DNA from: Micavibrio_A sp964539025
GTDB taxonomy: Bacteria; Pseudomonadota; Alphaproteobacteria; Micavibrionales; Micavibrionaceae
Reading direction: 5' to 3'
NCBI GenBank assembly: GCA_964539025.1
Contig: CAZIFA010000004.1
Coordinates: 1 to 64,000 of the forward strand
DNA length: 64,000 bases
Each line of letters starts with the position of its first letter. The first letter of the stretch is position 1. Of this stretch, positions 57,466-64,000 are shown in pieces. The position numbers and the translations under genes were made by a program. The notes under the pieces are model-generated. The model was not told where the DNA came from, searched no databases, and was given only the letters and a program-made list of their open reading frames with translations.

Positions 57466-58265
57466 GTTTTCCGTGCCTTGTTAAACAGCGTGAAGAAATT
57501 GTTTTTGAATTGCGAGGCGAGCGCCCCCTCATCCACGCCCAGTAAATTCGCCAGATATTTTCCGGTGTGGGTTACGAAGGCCGGTTCGTTGGTTTTGCCG
57601 CGATAAGGTTCAGGCGCTAGGAACGGCGCGTCGGTTTCTACAAGAATACGATCTAGGGGGACGGTTTTGGCGATGGCCTGAAGTTCGGTCGATTTTTTAA
57701 AAGTGACTATGCCGGAGAAGGAGATATAGAATCCCTCTTCCAGCGCGTTTTTGGCAAGCATCGGGCCGGAGGAAAAACAATGCATGACCCCCCTGACCTG
57801 TTTTCCGGCGTTTTTGTTTTCTTCGCGGATAATTTTGATGATGTCTTCGTCGGCGTCTCGGGCGTGGACGATGAGCGGCAGATCCGTTTCGATGCAGGCG
57901 CGGATGTGTTTGCGAAAAGACGCGGCTTGATCATCGCGCGGTGACCGGTCGTAATAATAATCCAGACCGCTTTCGCCGATGCCGATGATTTTATCGTCAG
58001 AATTTGCGCGTTTGACAATTTGTTCTTGCGTGATGGATTTTTCGGCAGGCAATCCGGAATCGTGTGGATGCGTTCCGATGGAGCACCAGACATTTTGAAG
58101 CGGCTTTACGGTCGCCAGCAGTGAGTCCATTTCCGTGGCGATTTCACAGCAGATGGAGAGCATGCCGCCAACCCCGGCTTCGTTGGCCCGCGCGACTATC
58201 GCGGCGGGCGTGTCACCGTCCGCGGTGCGTTCGTGGTTAAGATGGCAGTGCGAGTCGATCCACAT
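57450..58265 (-). CDS. tatD: TatD family metal-dependent hydrolase/DNase
   Basis: 271 aa. TIM-barrel amidohydrolase motifs: WIDSHCHLNHE at the N-terminus, IGIGESGLDYYYDRSPRDDQ near 95-114, LPLIVHARDADEDI, VMHCFSSG, and LVETDAPFLAPEPYRGKTNEP near the C-terminus. Family members act as 3'-5' DNases. Part of the metG-tatD-MBL segment typical of the class. Confidence 0.95.
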   Translation of the reverse strand: MWIDSHCHLNHERTADGDTPAAIVARANEAGVGGMLSICCEIATEMDSLLATVKPLQNVWCSIGTHPHDSGLPAEKSITQEQIVKRANSDDKIIGIGESGLDYYYDRSPRDDQAASFRKHIRACIETDLPLIVHARDADEDIIKIIREENKNAGKQVRGVMHCFSSGPMLAKNALEEGFYISFSGIVTFKKSTELQAIAKTVPLDRILVETDAPFLAPEPYRGKTNEPAFVTHTGKYLANLLGVDEGALASQFKNNFFTLFNKARKTWTEN

Positions 58266-58708
58266 CAGTTTTTTATAAAGATTATTCCGACGCCTGCAAA
58301 GATAAAGCCTGCGCCGAGTAAATTCCAGAAGGTCAGTTGGGTTTCCCTGAACAAAACATAGGCGAACAAAGCCGTGAACAGCGGATAGGTTATTTCAATC
58401 AGCCCCACCAGCGTCGCGTTTTTAAGATTGATGGCCATTAAAATGGCGTAACCGCCCAGAACGATGCAGAGTGCGTGAATAAATAAGGTCCAGGCGGTGG
58501 CAGGATCGGACTGGAGCATCGCAATGCCGGATTTCATGTGTCCCTGAAACCAAGCAGAGCAAATATAGATCGGTAGCGTAATCATGGCCGACCCGAGGAT
58601 CAGCATCGATGGATGCAAGCCGGTTTTCAGGAGTTTTTCCGAAAGAGCGTAACCAAGGCCCCAAAGTATGGAAGCGGTTCCGGCCAACACCATCCATAAG
58701 TAAGCCAT
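58265..58708 (-). CDS. EamA-domain membrane protein, single domain
   Basis: 147 aa, half the size of usual DMT transporters, with five hydrophobic segments. The terminal ITYPLFTALFAYVLFRETQL...GAGFIFAGVGIIFI matches the EamA domain end. Its stop/start overlaps tatD by one base. Small EamA proteins function as dimers elsewhere. Substrate unknown. Confidence 0.78.
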   Translation of the reverse strand: MAYLWMVLAGTASILWGLGYALSEKLLKTGLHPSMLILGSAMITLPIYICSAWFQGHMKSGIAMLQSDPATAWTLFIHALCIVLGGYAILMAINLKNATLVGLIEITYPLFTALFAYVLFRETQLTFWNLLGAGFIFAGVGIIFIKN

Positions 58709-58722
58709 GCGTTTCTATCCTT

Positions 58723-60279
58723 TTATGCCGCTTTTTCTTCGACCTGAATACGCGGAAACACGCCTTCGGGCGCTGGCAGTGCGGTGCCGGGCTTTAGCGC
58801 GTGTTTTGGTGATACATGTTCGTAAGTTCGCGCATCCATAGACACTGCAACCTGATCCAGAATCTTCGCGGCGGATTCTGGTGTGGTGGACTGCATAGCG
58901 ATGCCGAGGCAGCGGATGGTTTCCGCCAGAACGTAAAGCACAGTTCCCATGCGTGCCACGTCGGTTTTCTTCAGACCCCACGGCGCTTGTGTGTCGATAT
59001 ACGCGTTGGCGTCGTACACCAGTTTCATGATGTGTTCGAGCCCTTTGTGGAACGCGAATTGATCAAAATATTTGCGCAGATCGCTGATCATCGTCTTCTG
59101 GGCAATATCCAGCAATGCCTTGTCTTCCGCTGTAAAATCACCATGCGATGGCACTTTTCCGTCACAATTTTTGGCAATCATCGACAATGTGCGCTGACAT
59201 AGATTGCCGAGGCCGTTGGCAAGATCAGAATTAATACGGCTGACGGCCTGCGCGCGGGAAAAGTCCCCGTCGCTGCCGAACGGCACTTCACGCAGCAGGA
59301 AATAGCGCGACTGGTCGAGGCCATATTGTTCGATCAAATCATAAGGTGAAATCACATTGCCCAGCGATTTGGACATTTTCTGGCCTTCGATGGTCCACCA
59401 TCCGTGTGCATAGACTTTTTGTGGAATTGGAATACCTGCGGCCATCAGGAAAGCAGGCCAGTAGACCGTGTGGAAGCGGATGATATCTTTGCCAACCACG
59501 TGAACGCCGGGCCAGAATTTTTTATAGAGCGAGGATGTTTCATCGGGAAAGCCCAGCGCAGAAATATAATTCGTCAGTGCGTCGATCCAGACATACATGA
59601 CGTGTCCCGGTGCATCCGGCACAGGCACGCCCCAGTTCAGGCGTGTTCTGGAGACAGATAAATCACGGAGGCCGGATTTGACGAAGCTCATGACCTCATT
59701 GCGGCGGGCTTCGGGCATGATGAAGTCCGGCTGTTTCGTGTAAAGATCAAGAAGTTTGTCTTGCCATGCGGAGAGTTTGAAGAAATAGCTTTCTTCTTCC
59801 ACCCATTCGCATTCAGCGCCGGAAGGCGCTATTTTTTTGCCGTTGGGGCCGTCTTTTAATTCGTCTTCGCCGTAATAGGCTTCGTCGCGCACAGCATACC
59901 AACCAGCGTATTTCGAAAGATAAATATCGCCTGATTTAACAAGGCGCTTCCAGAGTTCCTGACAGGCTTTTTTGTGACGGGCTTCCGTCGTGCGGATAAA
60001 ATCATTGTTTGCGATGTTCAGCGGGGGCAGAAGGTCGCGGAAGACCTGCGATACTTCGTCGGTGAACGCTTGCGGATCGACCCCTTTTGCCTCGGCAGCT
60101 TGCTGAACTTTCTGGCCGTGCTCGTCGGTGCCGGTCAGGAAATATGTTTCGAAACCGTCCAGTTTTTTGTGCCGTGCCATGACATCGCACGCGATGGTCG
60201 TGTACGCGTGACCAAGGTGCGGCTTGTCGTTCACGTAGTAAATTGGTGTCGTTATGTAGAAAGTTTTATCGTTACTCAT
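58723..60279 (-). CDS. metG: methionyl-tRNA synthetase
   Basis: Charges tRNA-Met. 518 aa, the short form without a C-terminal tRNA-binding domain. HIGH motif in YYVNDKPHLGHAYTTIACDV near residues 14-33; KMSKS motif in GQKMSKSLGNVISPYD near 298-313; the connective region GAECEWVEEESYFFKLSAWQ lacks the four-Cys zinc knot, as in the zinc-free type. Between holB and the EamA gene, in conserved order. Confidence 0.96.
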   Translation of the reverse strand: MSNDKTFYITTPIYYVNDKPHLGHAYTTIACDVMARHKKLDGFETYFLTGTDEHGQKVQQAAEAKGVDPQAFTDEVSQVFRDLLPPLNIANNDFIRTTEARHKKACQELWKRLVKSGDIYLSKYAGWYAVRDEAYYGEDELKDGPNGKKIAPSGAECEWVEEESYFFKLSAWQDKLLDLYTKQPDFIMPEARRNEVMSFVKSGLRDLSVSRTRLNWGVPVPDAPGHVMYVWIDALTNYISALGFPDETSSLYKKFWPGVHVVGKDIIRFHTVYWPAFLMAAGIPIPQKVYAHGWWTIEGQKMSKSLGNVISPYDLIEQYGLDQSRYFLLREVPFGSDGDFSRAQAVSRINSDLANGLGNLCQRTLSMIAKNCDGKVPSHGDFTAEDKALLDIAQKTMISDLRKYFDQFAFHKGLEHIMKLVYDANAYIDTQAPWGLKKTDVARMGTVLYVLAETIRCLGIAMQSTTPESAAKILDQVAVSMDARTYEHVSPKHALKPGTALPAPEGVFPRIQVEEKAA

Positions 60280-60296
60280 AGTCCCTCTGGTCGAAA

Positions 60297-61448
60297 TTAT
60301 ATCTGTCCGCCAATTATGCCGAATGCGCCGATAATGCCCTGGCGCTTGTCGAGATTTCCGGTCTCAATGGCGGTAAAATGCGCGCCCAGCTTCTCACAAA
60401 TTTCAATCCATTGTCCAAGGGAATAATGGTTTTCAAGGGCTTGCAGGCCCGGCGTGTTCAGCACTTCGGGCAGTGTTTTGCGGTTCACGGCCTTGGCACG
60501 TACGAAGCTCTGGCAAACCCATTCCATAATATGCGTAAAGCCGAGATAGGCTTTTTCAGCATCAACCCGTGAAAGATTATCCGCCATCGGGTGGATTTTA
60601 ACCCAGTCCCAGTCCGGAAAACCCTCTAAAAACGCGAGGATTGTGTTCAGGGTGCCTACCCCCTTCTCCTCATACAGCGTCAGCGCACGGCCCATCGAGC
60701 CATCGGACAATGCGGCTAGGAGTTTAATGTCCGGCCCCGTTGCTTCCGGCGCGGCGCGCTTCAGAAGAGTGGTTAGTGTTTCAGTGTCCAGTGGTGAGAA
60801 GTTAAACGTGCGGCAGCGCGAGCGGATGGTCGGGATCATCGCGCCTAAACGGTTGCAGATAAGGATGAGCAATGCCTTTGGCGGCGGTTCTTCGAGGATT
60901 TTCAAAATCGCGTTCTGGGCGTTGCGATTCATCGTGTCGGCTTCATCGACGATGACGACGCGCCAGCCGCCATCGGATGAGCTCATGCGTAAGAAAGGCG
61001 CGATCTTGCGAACCGTTTCTACATCGAGAACGCCCCTCTTCACGCCGCGATCATTCAGCGGACGTTCGAAATAACGCAGATCAGGATGACCGCCGGAGGA
61101 GACGCGTTGATAGACAGGATCGTCTTGCGGGATAGAAATCGTCGTTGGCTTTTCGGGCGCATCGCCGAAGAGGCTGTCCTGATTATCATCGGCGTTGCCG
61201 TGTTTCAGCAAGAAACGCGCGAAACGAAAAGCGGTTGTGGTTTTGCCGACGCCCATGGGGCCGGCGAAAATCAACGCGTGCGGCAGCTTGCCTTCGTTAA
61301 ATAAATCGAGCAGCATTTTTTCGTGCGTTGTGTGGCCGAACAATTCGGGGTTGTCGCGTGGCGCACGCAAAGACGATGCCGATGACGGCGCGTTTGTGTC
61401 CGCGTCATCAAGATATTCGTCATCAGGTTCTATAAAGTCATCGAACAT
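60297..61448 (-). CDS. holB: DNA polymerase III delta-prime subunit
   Basis: Clamp-loader subunit. 383 aa. An acidic N-terminal extension (EPDDEYLDDADTNAPSS) precedes the AAA+ domain: Walker A FAGPMGVGKTTTAFRFARF near 60-78, sensor/Walker B region WRVVIVDEADTMNRNAQNAI, and SRC motif in IPTIRSRCRTFNF. The C-terminal helical domain follows. No zinc-module Cys set is evident. Tmk, its usual neighbour, is separated by an inserted opposite-strand gene. Confidence 0.93.
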   Translation of the reverse strand: MFDDFIEPDDEYLDDADTNAPSSASSLRAPRDNPELFGHTTHEKMLLDLFNEGKLPHALIFAGPMGVGKTTTAFRFARFLLKHGNADDNQDSLFGDAPEKPTTISIPQDDPVYQRVSSGGHPDLRYFERPLNDRGVKRGVLDVETVRKIAPFLRMSSSDGGWRVVIVDEADTMNRNAQNAILKILEEPPPKALLILICNRLGAMIPTIRSRCRTFNFSPLDTETLTTLLKRAAPEATGPDIKLLAALSDGSMGRALTLYEEKGVGTLNTILAFLEGFPDWDWVKIHPMADNLSRVDAEKAYLGFTHIMEWVCQSFVRAKAVNRKTLPEVLNTPGLQALENHYSLGQWIEICEKLGAHFTAIETGNLDKRQGIIGAFGIIGGQI

Positions 61449-61589
61449 AGGTAACCCTAGCGTGGCGGCCTTATGGGGGCAAGGATCATAGGTCTTCCAG
61501 TGGGTTATCGGATTTGACCTTACAAAATAATATGTTAAACGTAAAACGGTTCAACGTATTGATTGGTTTATAAAGTTTAGGGGTTTGAT

Positions 61590-62468
61590 ATGAGCAATGA
61601 GTTTACACTTCTGGGCTATGGCAAAGAGGTCATAGATGAGATGGTAAAATACCATCTTGGCGAACTGATTTTCTCCGCCTTTGTCGGAGCCGCCTTTTAT
61701 GTTTCGCATAGATATTCAGCATGGCGCATATTGCATTCGGGGAATCTGGGCGGCCCGTCCGCCGTCATTCAAACCACCTTGTACGATCCTGCCTATCGCA
61801 AGAACGGCAAGGGCCAGCTTGAGATGCTGATCAATCCAGAAACCGGTAATGTTTTCCGGGATCAGAAGATCAGAACCGAGACGGGGCAGATCAACCTCGG
61901 AGCGATTTTTGACAAGAAGATATCGGGGGACCTTGTAAAATATTTCAACAAGGCGGCGAAGCTGGCGTCGAATGATTCTCAGATTGTCTATCTGCATCTA
62001 GACAAAGTTTTACCCAAAAGAGACGCGAAGAATATCCACGAGATGATCAGGAACGCCATGCAGAATTACATCAGCGGTTCTTATCGTAAGACGGAAATGT
62101 TCCTGTCGGGTGATTTGCAACCGAACCAATTGCGTGAAACCAAAAAGGTATTGCCGGTGCTTGTTCGTGAAGACGGCGCTATCGGATGGCAATTGCGCAT
62201 ATTGCTGCTCAATCTTAACGACGAAGGCGGAATCGATCTGCCGGATCCACGCGACGTGCGTTATCTTATGCCCGACGGTTCCTATGAAACCGGAACCAGA
62301 AGTGTAGAAATCGACAGATTTAAAACAATGACGTTTATTCAAAAGGCTTTGAGTAACCCTGAAACCAAAGCTGCGCTGTCCGAATATGCTATAGAAATTC
62401 CGACGGGACGCATTCTTACGCTGGCAATGCCTTCGCCGGTTGCTGCAATGCCAGTGGCGGCGTTATAG
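61590..62468 (+). CDS. hypothetical protein with N-terminal membrane segment
   Basis: 292 aa, GGGGTTTGAT before the ATG. One possible membrane helix at about 25-42 (LGELIFSAFVGAAFYVSHRY); the remainder is soluble (DKKISGDLVKYFNKAAKLAS; LPDPRDVRYLMPDGSYETG) with an Ala/Val/Pro-rich end like that of the unknown gene at 30121. Not recognised. Lies opposite to, and between, tmk and holB; its 3' end overlaps tmk by 6 bases. Confidence 0.68.
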   Translation: MSNEFTLLGYGKEVIDEMVKYHLGELIFSAFVGAAFYVSHRYSAWRILHSGNLGGPSAVIQTTLYDPAYRKNGKGQLEMLINPETGNVFRDQKIRTETGQINLGAIFDKKISGDLVKYFNKAAKLASNDSQIVYLHLDKVLPKRDAKNIHEMIRNAMQNYISGSYRKTEMFLSGDLQPNQLRETKKVLPVLVREDGAIGWQLRILLLNLNDEGGIDLPDPRDVRYLMPDGSYETGTRSVEIDRFKTMTFIQKALSNPETKAALSEYAIEIPTGRILTLAMPSPVAAMPVAAL

Positions 62469-63074
62469 ACGCCCGGAGACTTTTTCGAGGATTTCTTTTG
62501 CGATGGCATCTTCTTTTTGTGAAGCATCTATTACAATGCAACGTTCGGGATTGTGGTTTGCAATGGTTAAAAAGCCCAAGCGCAATTTTTCATGAAACGC
62601 TATATCTTTTGCTTCGAAAGCATGTTCAGAGGCGTTGCGCTTGTTGGCGCGCTTTAGCCCCTCCTCTGGTTTTATATCCAGAATAAACGTTATGTCGGGT
62701 TCAAAATCACCGATAGCGAGTTCGCGTATCGCCTCTATCTTTTCAAGCGAAAGATTTCCGGCGTAACCCTGATAGACGCGCGTGGAATCGGTGTAGCGAT
62801 CGCACAGAACCGTTTGTCCCTTTTCCAGCGCCGGACGGATCAGATTTTCTGTGTGAAGCACGCGGGCGGAAAACATCAACAGCACCAAAGCTTCGGGCGG
62901 CCAGTTCTGTCCGTTGTTTTGAAAGAAGGTGTTGCGCAGCGCCTCGGCCTCGGGCGTGCCGCCGGGTTCGCGGGTGACGATGCATCCGGGCAGCGCAGCC
63001 GCCAGACGTTTGATCTGGGTGGTCTTTCCGGCCCCTTCCCCGCCTTCAAAGGTAATGAACAGGCCGCGCGTCAT
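62463..63074 (-). CDS. tmk: thymidylate kinase
   Basis: Phosphorylates dTMP to dTDP. 203 aa. P-loop FEGGEGAGKTTQIKRLA near 9-25, the DRY motif in CDRYTDSTRVYQGYAGNLSL near 93-112, and the lid region (KRANKRNASEHAFEAKD). Four bases separate it from dacA, so it is co-transcribed with dacA. Confidence 0.96.
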   Translation of the reverse strand: MTRGLFITFEGGEGAGKTTQIKRLAAALPGCIVTREPGGTPEAEALRNTFFQNNGQNWPPEALVLLMFSARVLHTENLIRPALEKGQTVLCDRYTDSTRVYQGYAGNLSLEKIEAIRELAIGDFEPDITFILDIKPEEGLKRANKRNASEHAFEAKDIAFHEKLRLGFLTIANHNPERCIVIDASQKEDAIAKEILEKVSGRL

Positions 63075-63077
63075 GTG

Positions 63078-64000
63078 CTATTCCGGTGTTGTTGGTGCTG
63101 TGGCAGGCGCTGCTTCAGGAGCGGGCACTGGCGTGATCGGCGTGATGGGGGAAGGCGCCGTGATAGCATCTTCAGGTGCGACAGCGGGAGCCGGAGTTGG
63201 CGTTATTTGCTGGACAGGTGCGGGTGTTGCAACTGGCACAGACGCAGGCATTGCTACAACGCGATCCCCAAATACCAAGCGTTCGGCTTTTTCAACCAGC
63301 GCGGGGAAGAAACCTAGACGCGGAACATCTTGCGCCGCGACGATCGGCAGTTCAATCGGCTGCATGTTTGGAATATTGACCATGACCGTGCCGACAGGCT
63401 GGCCTTTTTTCACGGGCGCTTCGATCGGGCCTTTGAACACTGCCTTGGCAATGATGTTTGCCTTACCCATTTTTGGCAGCGTGACTTTCAAATCCTGTTC
63501 GACGATCAGCGGCACTTTGCGTTCGACGCCCATCGCGACGGGTGCGTCGGCGACTTTCATGCCATTGTGGAAGATGTTGGTGTTGGTGAACGATGCCAGC
63601 GCCCATTCCATGACGCGGGTGGATTCTAACGCGCGTTCATCCATAGATGCCATACCGTTCAGCACCATGATGACGCGGCGTCCATCACGCACGGCGGAAC
63701 CCATAAGACCATAACCGCCCTCTTCCGTATGACCTGTTTTAATACCGTCAGCGCCGATATTTTTATAGAGCAGCGGGTTGCGGTTGCCCTGTTTGATGTT
63801 GTTGTAGGTAAAATCTTTTTCTGAATCGTAACGATACTGATCCGGGAAATCGTGGATCAGCGCACGGCCAAGTAAAGCTAAATCATGTGCCGTGGAATAA
63901 TGATTGGGGTCGGGCCAGCCCGACGCGTTCATGAAATGGGAATCTTTCATACCCAGTTCCTGCGCTTTGCGGTTCATGGCATCGACAAATTGTTCTTCGG
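63078..64000 (-). CDS. dacA: D-alanyl-D-alanine carboxypeptidase, 5' end beyond window
   Basis: Periplasmic penicillin-binding protein trimming peptidoglycan stem peptides. The frame stays open to base 64000, so the N-terminus (signal peptide, SxxK and SxN motifs) is outside. Visible: MNRKAQELGMKDSHFMNASG, the KTG motif in GADGIKTGHTEEGGYG, and the PBP5 C-terminal domain (VPLIVEQDLKVTLPK). The last 45 residues are Pro/Ala/Thr repeats (APVQQITPTPAPAVAPEDAI), unlike the amphipathic anchor usual in PBP5, and probably disordered. Confidence 0.93.
   Translation of the reverse strand, partial: EEQFVDAMNRKAQELGMKDSHFMNASGWPDPNHYSTAHDLALLGRALIHDFPDQYRYDSEKDFTYNNIKQGNRNPLLYKNIGADGIKTGHTEEGGYGLMGSAVRDGRRVIMVLNGMASMDERALESTRVMEWALASFTNTNIFHNGMKVADAPVAMGVERKVPLIVEQDLKVTLPKMGKANIIAKAVFKGPIEAPVKKGQPVGTVMVNIPNMQPIELPIVAAQDVPRLGFFPALVEKAERLVFGDRVVAMPASVPVATPAPVQQITPTPAPAVAPEDAITAPSPITPITPVPAPEAAPATAPTTPE

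Noticed and set aside
1..64000. tRNA, rRNA, prophage or integron
   Set aside because: No cloverleaf with CCA end, rRNA segment, integrase, capsid or terminase gene was recognised on reading; a tRNA scan would be decisive.

Overview
This window looks like a chromosome segment of an alphaproteobacterium. Two lines of evidence support that. First, the conserved genes follow the order familiar from that class: gltA, gltX, comEC, lexA, trpCDG, trpE, a PpiD/SurA-type foldase, tpiA, secG, pyrG, kdsA, eno, ftsB, pdhA-pdhB-pdhC, lpd, lipA, coq10, cinA, pgpA, ispDF, ntrY-ntrX, hfq, hflX, mazG, then tatD, metG, holB, tmk, dacA. Second, lexA is preceded by GTTC-N7-GTTC SOS boxes, a fused ispDF is present, and PdhB carries an N-terminal lipoyl domain. 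Several genes usual in this order are absent: moaC/moeA between trpC and lexA, and dusB-ntrB-ntrC before ntrY. The genus is not determinable here; an uncultivated or Micavibrio-like lineage is only a guess.

Layout. 1-9.1 kb: gltA (cut by the window edge), two small unknown genes, a repeat-packed gap, gltX, comEC and unknown small genes, lexA. 9.5-15 kb: tryptophan genes, with trpE separated from trpG-trpD-trpC by an oppositely oriented polysaccharide deacetylase. 15-20.5 kb: periplasmic foldase, tpiA, secG, pyrG. 20.5-28.7 kb: an accessory block of mostly unrecognised genes around kdsA. It includes a series of small, partly paralogous proteins preceded by near-identical TTGACATAA promoters, and a GxxExxY PD-(D/E)XK cassette bounded by inverted repeats. 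28.7-43.5 kb: eno, ftsB, the pyruvate dehydrogenase complex genes, lpd, lipA and a Coq10/RatA-type protein, interleaved with small unknown genes. 43.5-55.2 kb: cinA, pgpA, ispDF, ntrYX, hfq, hflX, an inositol-phosphatase-like gene and mazG. 55.4-64 kb: a possible TIKI/ChaN-type effector-like protein, a metallo-hydrolase, tatD, an EamA protein, metG, holB, tmk and the 3' part of dacA.

The most unusual aspect is the repeat landscape. (1) Palindromic elements starting near GTCAT and ending near ATGAC lie in many gaps; two copies, at 12167 and 32855, are almost identical. (2) GC-rich palindromes are inserted in frame inside coding sequences: gltX, the deacetylase (twice), pdhB and pdhC, plus an intergenic-type palindrome inside ispDF. 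(3) A separate class is built of two inverted arms, each made of short degenerate direct repeats with a period of about 9-12 bp. One copy encloses the GxxExxY gene, a copy of the same sequence family is empty (16977-17046), others are nested in each other (1824-2058), and one has a palindrome inside it between trpG and trpD.

Functionally the recognised genes are housekeeping: central carbon metabolism (GltA, TpiA, Eno, PDH), lipoate, tryptophan, CTP, KDO and isoprenoid synthesis, protein export and folding, replication (HolB, Tmk), and nitrogen-type two-component signalling. No rRNA, tRNA, CRISPR array or prophage was recognised. Start sites were moved downstream of the longest frame where a ribosome binding site, family alignment or repeat boundary argued for it. 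All functional statements are from reading the sequence; no database search was run.
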